Source: Sphingobacteriaceae bacterium
Lineage (GTDB): Bacteria > Bacteroidota > Bacteroidia > Sphingobacteriales > Sphingobacteriaceae
NCBI GenBank assembly: GCA_014380615.1
Contig: JACMJM010000056.1
Location: 1-64,000 of the forward strand
Length of the DNA stretch: 64,000 bases
Direction: 5' to 3'
Shown: positions 35,024 through 44,336 of the stretch, one piece after another
Layout of the letters: each line of letters begins with the position of its first letter
Position numbering within the stretch: the stretch's first letter is position 1
Notes under the pieces: model-generated
Told to the model about the DNA's origin: nothing
Seen by the model: only the letters and a program-made list of their open reading frames with translations
Databases searched by the model: none
Made by a program: the position numbers and the translations under genes

Positions 35024-36847
35024 ATGAAGAAAATACTTTCACACTCACTTATTTATATATTATTTATGGCCTTAAGTACGGAAGAGACTCTCGCTCAATC
35101 CGAAATTAATTATGTAGTATCCTTTCCTGAAGCGCAGGCGCATTACGTAGACGTGGAAATGACCCTTAAAGGCATTAAAAGTAGTTATATCGATGTCAGG
35201 ATGCCGGTTTGGGCTCCCGGCTCATATCTGGTGCGGGAATTCGCGAAAAACGTGGAGGGTTTTTCGGCTAAGACATCTTCCAACGGCACTTTATCCAGCA
35301 ACAAGGCCAATAAAAATACATGGAGAATATCGGGGACAAAAAATAAGGATATCAGGATAAATTATCGTATTTATGCGTTTGAACTTTCTGTAAGAACAAG
35401 TTTCGTAGATGCCGCACATGCGTTTTTATCGACTAGCGGACTATTTATGTATCCGGAAGGACAAATCAAATCCCCCTCAACGGTAACTGTAAAACCTTAT
35501 GGTAACTGGAAAAAGATTTCTACCGGCTTAGAGCCTGTAAAGGGTAAAGCCAACACCTTTTATGCTCCCGACTATGATATACTGTACGACTCTCCCTTTG
35601 AAATAGGAAACCACGATACTTTTGAGTTTGATGCCGCAGGCGTAAAGCATGAAGTTGCCATGTATGGCGGAGGCAATTATGATAAGCCCCGGTTGGCTGC
35701 GGATATGACAAAAATCATTGAAGCCGAAACCTCGATATTTGATGAAAACCCCAACAAACGTTATGTTTTTATCGTGCATAATACATTGGCAGGCGGCGGT
35801 GGATTAGAACATTTAAACTCTACGGTTTTGGGTGCCATACGGCAGGGATACAATACCGAAGACAGCTATAAAAGCTTTTTGGGGTTAGTAGCGCATGAAT
35901 ATTTCCACCTTTGGAATGTAAAAAGGTTGCGCCCGCAGGCATTAGGGCCATTCGACTACAGTAACGAAAACTACACTACCAATTTGTGGATTGCGGAAGG
36001 GTTTACCGCGTATTATGATAATCTGATGCTTCGGCGTACAGACATCTATTCTCCCGAAAAATATATTGAATTGCTTACAGGAGATATAAATACGGTAGAA
36101 AATCAACCGGGCAACCGGGTACAGCCCGTTAGTGAGGCTAGCGTTGATGCCTGGATTAAGTACTACCGGCCCAATGAAAACTCCAGAAACAGTACTATTT
36201 CATACTACGACAAAGGTGCTATGATCGGCTTGATTATGGATCTGGAAATACTCGGTGCCACCAAAGGGGCCAAACGCCTTGACGATGTGTTAAAAGCCAT
36301 GTATGATGAATACTACAAAAAGCAAAAAAGAGGATATACCGATGCTGAGTTTAAAGCGATGGCCGAAAAGATCGCCGGAAAATCTCTCGACGAAATTTAT
36401 AACAAATATATTAACGGAACGGAACCGATAAGCTTCAACTCTTATCTGGGATATGCGGGCCTCTATCTGGTAAACGACAATGCGGGCAAATCTATCCCTA
36501 CATTAGGAATAGCTACCGCTGTGCGTGACGGCAAATTGATAATCACCTCCGTCCAAAGAGGAACCGCCGCATGGGCCGACGGCCTTAATGTAAACGATGA
36601 ATTAATTGCGCTGGACGATTACCGCATGACAGGAGCAGCGGACCCGAAGGGTGTTACAGACATCGCCAGGATTGTATCTGGAAAAAAGGTGGGCGAAAAG
36701 CTTAAAGCGACAATATCCCGGGATGGAATTATACAAAATATCAATGTTACCCTTACCCAAAACCCCGGGGCGAGATATCGGATTGAAGTTGACAAGAACA
36801 CAACCGCCGAGCAGATGGAAATAAGAGAGAAATGGCTTAGTTTGTAA
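35024..36847 (+). CDS. M61-family metallopeptidase with PDZ domain
   Basis: The ATG at 35024 (MKKILSHSLIY) gives 607 residues with a signal peptide; a TTG at 35006 would add six residues and overlap a TATTTTTG -7-like box (35001-35008). The zinc site is HEYFH at 291-295 with the third ligand Glu325 in IAEGFTAYY, typical of M61 glycyl aminopeptidases. An N-terminal beta domain precedes it. A PDZ domain occupies about 490-590. The role is probably periplasmic peptide cleavage. Confidence 0.94.
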   Translation: MKKILSHSLIYILFMALSTEETLAQSEINYVVSFPEAQAHYVDVEMTLKGIKSSYIDVRMPVWAPGSYLVREFAKNVEGFSAKTSSNGTLSSNKANKNTWRISGTKNKDIRINYRIYAFELSVRTSFVDAAHAFLSTSGLFMYPEGQIKSPSTVTVKPYGNWKKISTGLEPVKGKANTFYAPDYDILYDSPFEIGNHDTFEFDAAGVKHEVAMYGGGNYDKPRLAADMTKIIEAETSIFDENPNKRYVFIVHNTLAGGGGLEHLNSTVLGAIRQGYNTEDSYKSFLGLVAHEYFHLWNVKRLRPQALGPFDYSNENYTTNLWIAEGFTAYYDNLMLRRTDIYSPEKYIELLTGDINTVENQPGNRVQPVSEASVDAWIKYYRPNENSRNSTISYYDKGAMIGLIMDLEILGATKGAKRLDDVLKAMYDEYYKKQKRGYTDAEFKAMAEKIAGKSLDEIYNKYINGTEPISFNSYLGYAGLYLVNDNAGKSIPTLGIATAVRDGKLIITSVQRGTAAWADGLNVNDELIALDDYRMTGAADPKGVTDIARIVSGKKVGEKLKATISRDGIIQNINVTLTQNPGARYRIEVDKNTTAEQMEIREKWLSL

Positions 36848-36851
36848 GCTA

Positions 36852-36894
36852 AAGAGGCTATCTCAAAAGTCGGCAACATTTAGATTCTTGGCAT
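36852..36894 (+). repeat. Solo insertion-sequence-end repeat, copy 2
   Basis: It begins agaggctatctcaaaagt, the IS-end core also present at 111-138 and 2300-2315. It continues into a segment (36861-36894) that matches the reverse complement of 603-636 at 32 of 34 positions. It lies five bases after the M61 gene stop. No transposase is associated. Confidence 0.6.
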
Positions 36895-36956
36895 CAGGAG
36901 CTTGTAGAAGCCCTTTTTTTACTACAAAGCAGCAATCTTTCGACAGGCTACCTACC

Positions 36957-37184
36957 TATGACAGACGAATACTGCACTCTATATCAAATAGAAGGGTTTT
37001 GTTTGGCGTCCAACAACCCGACATCCCAGCACAATTTAACCTACGGAGATTGTGCCCTCCCGTCAGTGCCCGGGCTAGAATGTGGCATCAGTAGGCCGTT
37101 TGCGAGGGAAGGACCTTGGCTTGCTTTCTGAAGCTCGGCCAGGGGGATGGGGAAAGCAGCCCGTGTGAGCTGATGCAGCATTGC
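36957..37184 (+). repeat. ~225 bp dispersed repeat, copy B
   Basis: This is the second copy of the repeat at 5320-5540, in the opposite orientation. Like copy A it lies in a gap between convergent genes. The best conserved part (about 37006-37075) reads FGVQQPDIPAQFN in one frame against FGVQQSDIPAKFN in copy A. The frames are then broken, so it is treated as non-coding. Confidence 0.75.
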
Positions 37185-37274
37185 GGGTAGGATAGTGCGG
37201 CAAAGGCACCTTCGGGAGGGCACAGAGTTTATTTATAAGTTTTGTTGTTTTTAAAGGTATAAATGAGATCGCTT

Positions 37275-37318
37275 CGCGAGGCCTAGTTCTTTTGCGGCCA
37301 AAAGAACTAGGCCTCGCG
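37275..37318. repeat. GC-rich perfect hairpin
   Basis: cgcgaggcctagttctttt (37275-37293) pairs perfectly with 37300-37318 across a six-base gcggcc loop, giving a 19-bp stem. It is more GC-rich than its surroundings and has no T tract. It may stop convergent transcription, or be a REP-like mobile palindrome. Confidence 0.7.
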
Positions 37319-37432
37319 GCCAAGAGCGTAAAAAGCTGTCATTATGTTTTAGTGTTGTTAGATTACTCTCTCAAAATGCTTAAAAATCTCAAAGTAACTT
37401 GTCGAAGCATAGAACGAATCATTTCCCCATAA

Positions 37433-38134
37433 CTATTTCCGCACGTATATTACTCCCTTACGCCCTATCATTTTTCCCGACGACTCCACAATCTCTTCTG
37501 GCGACCTGCTCCAACTGGCATCGCCGTCATGAGTAAACTTTGTAATCACGGCATGGGTGTTCACGTCCGATAAGGTAGCATCCAAAAACATATTGTATGT
37601 TTTTGCATTGTTGCTTACGCCGGTTCCCTGATTATTACCGCTACTTAAAATATTCCCGAGAACGGTAGCTGCCACCCCAATCCCGAAAGATGCGGTCTCG
37701 GACATGATCCTGTTCTTTTTGACTCTAAGCCTTAGCACCATATCCGCACCCACCAGTTTTCCAAGGCTATCGGGGTCCATACTCCACGACTCACGGATAT
37801 CAATCCCAGCCTGCTGAAGCTTACTATTTACCTGATCCACATTCATCAACTCTACATGCGCCTTTTTCTTGCTCGATTTAGACTTAAACAAGTATTGATT
37901 GTATATCTGTGCTTGAACCAGCTTACTCTCCGACTCCTCGGCTTGGGCCTTTTTTGCGGCCGAAAAGTTATTCGGCAAACGGCCGGTAAGTTCAACTTCG
38001 GCCGGTAAAATCGCCACCCGTTTTCCTTCCAGGTTTACCTGATTCAAATACGTTTTGTTGTTATAAACCTTTGAAGAGCAGGCCTGAAACAATAATGCGG
38101 CCGCCAACACCGTGTTTAATAGATTTCTTTTCAT
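37433..38134 (-). CDS. Hypothetical lipoprotein
   Basis: The 233-residue protein has a lipoprotein signal with LFQAC and lipidated Cys19. The mature part carries RVAILPAEVELTG and a later DMVLRLRVKKNR, reminiscent of lipoproteins with a TolB-N/CsgG-like fold that report to the outer membrane, but no family could be assigned with confidence. A hydrophobic Gly-rich segment lies at about 151-165. It is monocistronic and convergent with the M61 gene. Confidence 0.8.
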   Translation of the reverse strand: MKRNLLNTVLAAALLFQACSSKVYNNKTYLNQVNLEGKRVAILPAEVELTGRLPNNFSAAKKAQAEESESKLVQAQIYNQYLFKSKSSKKKAHVELMNVDQVNSKLQQAGIDIRESWSMDPDSLGKLVGADMVLRLRVKKNRIMSETASFGIGVAATVLGNILSSGNNQGTGVSNNAKTYNMFLDATLSDVNTHAVITKFTHDGDASWSRSPEEIVESSGKMIGRKGVIYVRK

Positions 38135-38292
38135 TGTGTGATAATTAAGTGTGCAGGGTTAAGACGGCCCTAGCCTGAACTTGGTTACAGAAGTATTTTT
38201 AAATTTATTTTTATCGCAAACTCTATCCAGCCCAAATTTCAATATCTTCGCTTTCAACGAATCTTCAGAATAGATTATCTGAGTCAATTAAA

Positions 38293-39009
38293 ATGATACG
38301 CTGCCTTGTTGTCGACGATGAACCATTAGCACTTGATATACTCACAGATTATATTGAGAAAGTACCATTTTTAAAATTAGTAGCAGCTACAACAAGTGCT
38401 TTCGATGCGCTCGCCATCGCTCAAAAAGATGAAGCAGACCTCATTTTTCTTGACGTCCAAATGCCCGAGCTAACCGGAATCCAGTTTCTTAAAATCATTA
38501 ACGGGAAGTGTAATGTTATTCTTACTACTGCCTATTCACAATATGCTTTAGATGGTTATGAGCTTGATGTTGCAGACTATCTTTTAAAGCCTATCGCTTT
38601 TGACCGCTTTTATAAATCCGTTCTCAAGGTTCAAAATACCCTTCAGCAGGCAAGCCCGCAAGTGCCCATTAAAATAATTGATAACACGGTAAACTCCTTT
38701 ATTTTCGTCAAAACCGAACACCGCATCCAAAAAATTTACCTCGACGATATCCTTTACATAGAAGGCTTGAAAGATTATATCTCCATTTTCACCAAAAGCG
38801 AACGGGTAATCACGCTCCAGCACATGAAAAAAATGGAGGAAAGTTTACCTTCCGGGAGATTTATTCGGGTTCATAAATCATATATCGTTTCTATCGACAA
38901 GATCGAAAGTATAGAGCGAAGCCGGATCCAGATTTGCGATAAAATTATCCCTATCGGGGATACCTACAGGGATAACTTCTTTAAGGTAATTGAAGATAAG
39001 AATATATAG
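38293..39009 (+). CDS. LytTR-family response regulator
   Basis: The 238 residues form a receiver domain (VVDDEP, Asp54 in LIFLDVQMPE, Lys in LLKPIAF) and a LytTR DNA-binding domain (IQKIYLDDILYIEGLKDYI, RFIRVHKSYIVSIDKI). Regulators of this type usually partner a LytS/YehU-like kinase, but none is adjacent, so it is an orphan here. It ends one base before the convergent acyltransferase gene. Confidence 0.94.
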   Translation: MIRCLVVDDEPLALDILTDYIEKVPFLKLVAATTSAFDALAIAQKDEADLIFLDVQMPELTGIQFLKIINGKCNVILTTAYSQYALDGYELDVADYLLKPIAFDRFYKSVLKVQNTLQQASPQVPIKIIDNTVNSFIFVKTEHRIQKIYLDDILYIEGLKDYISIFTKSERVITLQHMKKMEESLPSGRFIRVHKSYIVSIDKIESIERSRIQICDKIIPIGDTYRDNFFKVIEDKNI

Positions 39010-39010
39010 A

Positions 39011-39748
39011 CTAACCCTCTACCAGGGCTCTTATTTTCTGCTCCGCTGCCACGATAACCTCCTCATGTGTTTTACCTTCAGGCTCTATCGGCTTTAAAAC
39101 CGTACACAAAATTCCCTGCCCGAATTTTAAAGGATACAATCCGTACTGCGTCAATTCCCACGATCCTTGAATCGCAATGGGTACAACTAAGGCATCGGGT
39201 ACTTTTTTGAGCATGGTGGCAACTCCCCCGGCTGCGAAAGGTTTCATCTTTCCGGTTTTCGTACGTGTTCCTTCGGGAAATATCAAGGCCGACCATTTAT
39301 TTTCACGCATCCGGCCTGCCAGCCTTAGTATCTCTGTAATTGATTGTTTAGGGTCTTTTCTGTCGATATTAGCTCCTCCGCCATGAATCAAATTAAAAGG
39401 TATACTTGGAACCGGCTGCCTGGTTAGCTCTATTTTAGATACAAACTTTGCGTGATATTTTCGCAAATACCATATTAAAGGCGAAATATCATACATACTT
39501 TGATGATTGGCCACAAAAATCATCGAACGGTTTAAAGGCAGATCGAACGAATTGATAAACCGCACTCTACTTCCCACACACAGATAAGTTGAGACCAGAA
39601 AGAAGTTCAGAATATCGACTGAACGTTTATGCGCAGAATATCCCCCGAGCTTTAAACTAAGCCATTGAATGGGATGAAAAATACAAAGAAAAATTCCGAA
39701 GGTAATATACTGCAACGGAGAGAAAATATATCCTAAAAGCTTACTCAT
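39011..39748 (-). CDS. plsC: 1-acyl-sn-glycerol-3-phosphate acyltransferase
   Basis: The start MSKLLGYIFSPLQY (39748) gives 245 residues; an in-frame ATG at 39793 would overlap the upstream Nudix gene. An N-terminal membrane helix precedes the acyltransferase motifs NHQSMYD (HxxxxD), GGANIDRKD and FPEGTRTKTG. It acylates lysophosphatidate to phosphatidate in phospholipid synthesis. Confidence 0.93.
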   Translation of the reverse strand: MSKLLGYIFSPLQYITFGIFLCIFHPIQWLSLKLGGYSAHKRSVDILNFFLVSTYLCVGSRVRFINSFDLPLNRSMIFVANHQSMYDISPLIWYLRKYHAKFVSKIELTRQPVPSIPFNLIHGGGANIDRKDPKQSITEILRLAGRMRENKWSALIFPEGTRTKTGKMKPFAAGGVATMLKKVPDALVVPIAIQGSWELTQYGLYPLKFGQGILCTVLKPIEPEGKTHEEVIVAAEQKIRALVEG

Positions 39749-39776
39749 ATATAAATAGCTGCACAAATCTAACAGC

Positions 39777-40337
39777 TTATAACTTATTTTCAAGGATAAG
39801 TATTTTTACTCTGAGTATTGCCGCTACACTCAGAGAATCCGTTATTTTTTCAGAAATAACCAGTTGATAAGCCTCTTCAAAAGGAACTCTTTTTACCTGC
39901 AGCTGCTCAGTTTCCTCCGGTTCCGACTCGCCTTGTTCGAGTCCGCGTGCCAGAAAGATATAACCAGATTCATCACATACCGAATTTGACAGATGGAAGG
40001 GCATTAATTGCTGCCATTCTGAGGCAATTAAACCCGTTTCTTCCTGCAATTCTCGTTTAGCTGTTTCCAGCGGATCTGTTCCCAGCGGGCAACCACCTTC
40101 GGGAATTTCCCAACTATAGGCATTTAAGGTGTACCGATATTGACCCACAAGCCAGGTATGCATTTCCTCGTCCAAGGGCAGAATGCCGATACCAAAATTC
40201 TTAAAATGAACTTTTCCATAGATTCCGTTTCCCCCTGAAGGATTGATAACTTCATATTCAGTTACGTTAATCCAGGGATTATCATAGATCTCTTTACCTG
40301 ATAGTGTTTGCCATGGATTGTGGCTCTCGTCAATCAT
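39777..40337 (-). CDS. Nudix hydrolase (ADP-ribose pyrophosphatase-like)
   Basis: The 186-residue protein contains a Nudix box GGCPLGTDPLETAKRELQEE followed by TGL. The preceding YRYTLNAYSWEIPEG is typical of ADP-ribose or nucleotide-sugar pyrophosphatases. It probably removes toxic nucleotide derivatives. It lies directly upstream of plsC in the same direction. Confidence 0.92.
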   Translation of the reverse strand: MIDESHNPWQTLSGKEIYDNPWINVTEYEVINPSGGNGIYGKVHFKNFGIGILPLDEEMHTWLVGQYRYTLNAYSWEIPEGGCPLGTDPLETAKRELQEETGLIASEWQQLMPFHLSNSVCDESGYIFLARGLEQGESEPEETEQLQVKRVPFEEAYQLVISEKITDSLSVAAILRVKILILENKL

Positions 40338-40408
40338 ATATAGTTAATAGTAATTAGCTTATTAGTTACCAGAGATAGTAAATCACTAATTTCCCAATAA
40401 ACCTATCC

Positions 40409-40440
40409 CAAAAAAAAGCCTCCCATTACTACAGGAGGCT
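40409..40440 (-). terminator. Intrinsic terminator of metK
   Basis: On the minus strand, agcctcc and ggaggct (40434-40440 and 40417-40423) form a 7-bp stem, followed directly by a run of eight or more T (complement of 40410-40417). It lies 23 bases past the metK stop codon. Confidence 0.8.
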
Positions 40441-40462
40441 CTAATATAAGTTTTAATTGGAG

Positions 40463-41716
40463 TTAAATTCCGAATGAAGATTTAACTTTATCTACATAGT
40501 CGAGTTTTTCCCAGGTGAACAATTCCACTTCAACCTCTTTCTTTTCACCACCGGCGCCTTCAAACTTCTTCTTCACTACTTCATACTCTCTTCCCATGTG
40601 ACCGTAAGCTGCTGTTTCTGCATACATTGGGTTACGAAGCTTTAATCTGGTCTCGATACCGTAGGGGGTCATGTCAAAAATATCTGATACTTTTTTAGCA
40701 ATTTCTCCGTCGTTAAGCCCCACTTTGGCGGTATTATAGGTATTAACATAGATCCCCATCGGATCTTTAACACCAATAGCATAAGAAACCTGTACAAGCA
40801 CTTCATCGCAAACGCCTGCGGCAACTAAGTTTTTAGCAATATGCCGGGTTGCATAAGCTGCCGAACGGTCAACCTTTGAAGGATCTTTACCAGAGAAAGC
40901 ACCACCACCATGTCCGCCTTTACCACCATAAGTATCCACGATAATTTTACGGCCTGTTAAACCGGTATCACCATGCGGACCACCTATCACAAACTTTCCG
41001 GTAGGGTTAATGTGATATTTTATATCATCGCTAAATAAGCCTTGTAATTCGGGCTTAAGCTGAGATTTTACTCTTGGAATAAGAATATTGATAATATCCT
41101 TACTAATCTTTTCCTGCATCGCCTTCTCCTCGGCGAAATCATCATGCTGAGTAGAAACTACTATCGCGTCGATGCGGATAGGCTTATGATTATCATCGTA
41201 TTCGATAGTAACCTGAGATTTTGCATCGGGGCGCAAATAAGTTATGTCAGAATTTTCTCTGCGTAAAGCGGCAAGTTCAATTAAAATTTTATGCGCCAAA
41301 TCTAAAGCAAGAGGCATATAATTAGATGTTTCGCTGGTCGCATACCCGAACATCATACCCTGATCTCCGGCACCTTGTTCTTGTCTTTCCTTACGATCTA
41401 CACCTTGATTAATATCCGCAGATTGTTCGTGTATAGCAGATATTATTCCGCATGAACTGGCTTCAAACATATATTCGGCCTTGGTATAGCCTATTTTAGC
41501 GATAACTTCTCTTGCGATTTTTTGAACGTCCAGATAAGTATTAGACTTAACCTCTCCGGCCAAAACCACTAAACCCGTAGTAACCAGGGTTTCACAAGCC
41601 ACTTTAGAATCAGGATCCCAGGCTAAAAAGTTATCAATTAAAGCATCCGAAATTTGATCCGCTACTTTGTCCGGGTGTCCTTCAGATACAGACTCGGAAG
41701 TAAATAAATATGGCAT
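40463..41716 (-). CDS. metK: S-adenosylmethionine synthetase
   Basis: The 417-residue enzyme has [29 protein letters not shown] and the Gly-rich loop [20 protein letters not shown], all diagnostic. It makes SAM from methionine and ATP. The leader carries a SAM-II type riboswitch, so its product should repress it. A clear terminator follows. It is a single-gene transcription unit. Confidence 0.98.
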   Translation of the reverse strand: MPYLFTSESVSEGHPDKVADQISDALIDNFLAWDPDSKVACETLVTTGLVVLAGEVKSNTYLDVQKIAREVIAKIGYTKAEYMFEASSCGIISAIHEQSADINQGVDRKERQEQGAGDQGMMFGYATSETSNYMPLALDLAHKILIELAALRRENSDITYLRPDAKSQVTIEYDDNHKPIRIDAIVVSTQHDDFAEEKAMQEKISKDIINILIPRVKSQLKPELQGLFSDDIKYHINPTGKFVIGGPHGDTGLTGRKIIVDTYGGKGGHGGGAFSGKDPSKVDRSAAYATRHIAKNLVAAGVCDEVLVQVSYAIGVKDPMGIYVNTYNTAKVGLNDGEIAKKVSDIFDMTPYGIETRLKLRNPMYAETAAYGHMGREYEVVKKKFEGAGGEKKEVEVELFTWEKLDYVDKVKSSFGI

Positions 41717-41774
41717 ATTTAAATAATTTTATACGTTAAAAATTGCGGTGTAAAGGGATTGCGGATGTAAAAAA

Positions 41775-41840
41775 GTATTAGCGATTTTTTTACGTGGTTG
41801 CAATCTAGCTATTTAAGCAGCAAATCATTCCACCGTTACC
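41775..41840 (-). promoter_or_regulatory. SAM-II (SAM-alpha) riboswitch upstream of metK
   Basis: Read on the minus strand the leader contains cggtggaatgatttgctgc, then ttgcaaccacgt, an A-rich stretch and cgctaa. These are the conserved elements, in the right order, of the SAM-II aptamer: P1 strands GUGG and CCAC, the UGAUUUG loop, UUGCAACCACG, and a 3' AAAUCGCUAA that forms the pseudoknot. It ends about 58 bases before metK. The P1 loop is longer than the minimal form. The call is from recognised consensus, not from a covariance search. Confidence 0.85.
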
Positions 41841-41908
41841 CCGGCGAAAGTACAATTATTTTTATATTAAGGAAAATTATACGGTATTTTTAGCCTTTTA
41901 GATGTTAA

Positions 41909-42781
41909 TTGAAAAAGAGCGTATTATTTATCATAAACCCTATATCGGGGGGTAAAAAGAAATCTGATTTTCCGGCCCTGGCCAAAAAAAACCTGAATCT
42001 GAACCTGTTCAGCCCCGATTTTGTTTATACCGAATGGCCAACGCATGCCAGCGATCTGGCACAGGAGGCTGTAAACAATAAAAAAGATGTTGTAGTATCG
42101 GTAGGTGGAGATGGCACAATTAATGAAATAGCGTCTGTTCTGGAAGGCACGGAAATAAGTATGGGGATTATTCCCTTTGGCTCGGGAAACGGCCTGGCCA
42201 GATCGTTGGGCATCTCATTGAATAATCAAAAAGCACTTCATACTATAAATAATTTAAACATCAGGAAGATTGATTCGGCAATATTAAATGAACGCAAGTT
42301 TTTCAACATGGCGGGATTGGGTTTTGATGCGCATATTAGTTCGAAGTTTGCTCAACTAAAAAACAGGGGGCTTAAAGGATATATTCAAACTGCGTTGAGG
42401 GAAATTTCTTCATATTCCTCCGAAAATTATAATCTTGAAATTGATGGCAGTCATTATCATCGTGAAGCTTTTATGATTAGTATTGCAAACTCTTGTCAGT
42501 ATGGTAATAATGCTTACATTTCGCCACAGGCAGAACTTGACGATGGCTTGCTGGATGTATGTATAATTAAACCCTTTCCATTGGTTCAATTTCCGGTGGT
42601 AGGCTACCATTTATTTAATAAAACTATACATACAACCAGTTATGTAGAGATAATAAAAGGTAAGGATATCCGTATTAACAGGACAAAAAGAGGAGTAGTA
42701 CATGTTGATGGTGAGCCGGTTGAAATGGATAATTTAATTGAAATAAAAGCAAAGCCGTTATCACTTTCATTACTGACTTAG
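41909..42781 (+). CDS. Diacylglycerol/sphingosine kinase-like lipid kinase
   Basis: The 290-residue protein starts with TTG at 41909, since no in-frame ATG fits the family start KKSVLFIINPISGGKKK. It contains VVSVGGDGTINEIAS and IPFGSGNGLARSLGI, the nucleotide-binding signatures of the YegS/DagK/sphingosine kinase family. In Bacteroidota the substrate could be diacylglycerol or a sphingoid base. Followed after 9 bases by the SUI1-like gene. Confidence 0.9.
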   Translation: MKKSVLFIINPISGGKKKSDFPALAKKNLNLNLFSPDFVYTEWPTHASDLAQEAVNNKKDVVVSVGGDGTINEIASVLEGTEISMGIIPFGSGNGLARSLGISLNNQKALHTINNLNIRKIDSAILNERKFFNMAGLGFDAHISSKFAQLKNRGLKGYIQTALREISSYSSENYNLEIDGSHYHREAFMISIANSCQYGNNAYISPQAELDDGLLDVCIIKPFPLVQFPVVGYHLFNKTIHTTSYVEIIKGKDIRINRTKRGVVHVDGEPVEMDNLIEIKAKPLSLSLLT

Positions 42782-42790
42782 AATCGGGGT

Positions 42791-43135
42791 ATGTCAAAAA
42801 AAAACAAAAATATCTCAGGGGTAGTTTACTCTACCGATCCGGGATTTCAATATCAATTTAACGAAGAGGAGGAAGCATCAACACCACCGCCGCAACAACA
42901 GGATTTAAGAGTTCAATTAGATAAAAAACAAAGAGGCGGTAAAGCAGTTACATTAATTACCGGTTTTATTGGAACAGAGGCCGACCTTGAAATTCTTGGC
43001 AAGAAATTGAAACAGAAATGCGGAACTGGCGGCTCGGCTAAAAACGGCGAAATTCTGGTACAGGGCGACTTTAGAGACAAAATCATAGAAATGCTTAAAA
43101 ATGATGGGTTTAAAGTAAAAAAATCCGGGGGGTAG
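42791..43135 (+). CDS. SUI1/eIF1-like translation factor (YciH type)
   Basis: The 114-residue protein has a variable acidic and Pro/Gln-rich N terminus (residues 1-45) and a SUI1 fold: [35 protein letters not shown] and [17 protein letters not shown]. Bacterial YciH-like proteins are related to eukaryotic eIF1 and may influence initiation fidelity. It is co-directional with the lipid kinase. Confidence 0.92.
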   Translation: MSKKNKNISGVVYSTDPGFQYQFNEEEEASTPPPQQQDLRVQLDKKQRGGKAVTLITGFIGTEADLEILGKKLKQKCGTGGSAKNGEILVQGDFRDKIIEMLKNDGFKVKKSGG

Positions 43136-43412
43136 GATATATTAAAATAAGAATAACCTGTAATTTACATGCATATTTGCATTTGATAGAAAAAATAGTT
43201 TTCATTGTAAAACATTTTTTTTCAAAAAGCAGTTATAAAACCCAACACGGAGATTCTGCTGGTACGGGTAACGGAAATGTTATCATATGCGCAAATAATT
43301 TTTTATTACTTCGAAAATTATAAATTTGTTACCCCGTTAAATAAAATTGCAATCAATAAATATTAAACTATATTAAATCTAAACTAAATTTAAACTAAAA
43401 TTTTAAAGAAAA

Positions 43413-44255
43413 ATGGCAACCGCACCAAAAGCAACAACAGCAACAGCGAAGAAAGAGGGAACAGGTTCAAGCATCTTTGCAAGTTTAACCATAGTAATCT
43501 GCATTTTGATTGGATTCCTTTTATGGAAATTTGTGATGGGAGATCCTTCAAACTTTGTGGGGGGAGCTGATCCCGATTTACATACAACCCAGCCTTTACA
43601 AAATAATTATTTTGGTATGGTATACAAAGGTGGATTTATCGTACCAATTTTAATGGGAATGTTTTTAATGGTAATTGTATTCTCGATAGAACGTTTTATT
43701 GTTATTAATAAGGCCGCCGGAACAGGAAACGTAGATGTGTTCGTAAGAAAAATTCAAGGCTTTTTGAGTGCTGGTAATATCGAAGCGGCTATGGCTGAAT
43801 GCGATAAACAAAAAGGCTCTGTAGCTAACGTAATCAAATCTGGATTGAAGAAATACAGAGAAGTTGAGAACGATGCCAAAATGAACACAGAACAAGCTTC
43901 GTTAGCCATTCAGAAAGACATTGAAGAAGCAACGTCTTTGGAGATGCCAATGCTGGAACAAAATTTAACAGTTATTGCTACACTCGTTTCAATTGGTACT
44001 CTTGCAGGTCTTTTGGGCACTGTAACAGGTATGATCAAGGCCTTCGCAGGTTTGGCTCAGGCTGGTGCTCCGGATTCATCTGCATTAGCAAACGGTATCT
44101 CTGAAGCTTTGATTAACACTGCAACGGGTATCGGTACATCTGCACTGGCAATTATCATGTACAATATATTCACCTCAAAAATCGATAAATTGACTTATTC
44201 GATTGATGAAGCAGGATTTTCAATTGTGCAAACGTACGCAAGTACACATAAGTAA
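43413..44255 (+). CDS. exbB: ExbB/TolQ-family proton channel subunit
   Basis: The 280-residue membrane protein has an extra N-terminal segment and helix (LTIVICILIGFLLWKFVM), a second helix near residues 75-95, and the paired C-terminal helices carrying GTLAGLLGTVTGMIKAF and GIGTSALAIIMYNIF. With ExbD it converts proton motive force to drive TonB. It opens a six- or seven-gene operon. A TAAATTTG -7-like box lies at 43321-43328. Confidence 0.95.
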   Translation: MATAPKATTATAKKEGTGSSIFASLTIVICILIGFLLWKFVMGDPSNFVGGADPDLHTTQPLQNNYFGMVYKGGFIVPILMGMFLMVIVFSIERFIVINKAAGTGNVDVFVRKIQGFLSAGNIEAAMAECDKQKGSVANVIKSGLKKYREVENDAKMNTEQASLAIQKDIEEATSLEMPMLEQNLTVIATLVSIGTLAGLLGTVTGMIKAFAGLAQAGAPDSSALANGISEALINTATGIGTSALAIIMYNIFTSKIDKLTYSIDEAGFSIVQTYASTHK

Positions 44256-44336
44256 AATTTTCGAAGATTTTTTGCTCGGGCTTATGGAAAGTACCGGGCA
44301 AATTCATCTATATATAAACGATTAGAAATTTAAGCG

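Larger units (their letters stand above)
36848..37432. other. 585 bp convergent intergenic region rich in repeats
   Basis: It holds, in order, the solo IS-end repeat (36852-36894), a 15-base segment shared inverted with 2335-2349 (36933-36947), dispersed repeat B (36957-37184) and a long hairpin (37275-37318). No gene is supported. It appears to be a site where mobile debris has accumulated between two convergent genes. Confidence 0.6.

Noticed and set aside
36888-37094. 68-residue open frame on the plus strand across dispersed repeat B
   Set aside because: Starts in the IS-end repeat and ends mid-repeat; conservation with copy A follows DNA identity and the frames diverge.
43265-43336. Inverted pair gggtaac / gttaccc upstream of exbB as an operator
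   Set aside because: Only seven bases per arm separated by more than 50 bases; likely chance.
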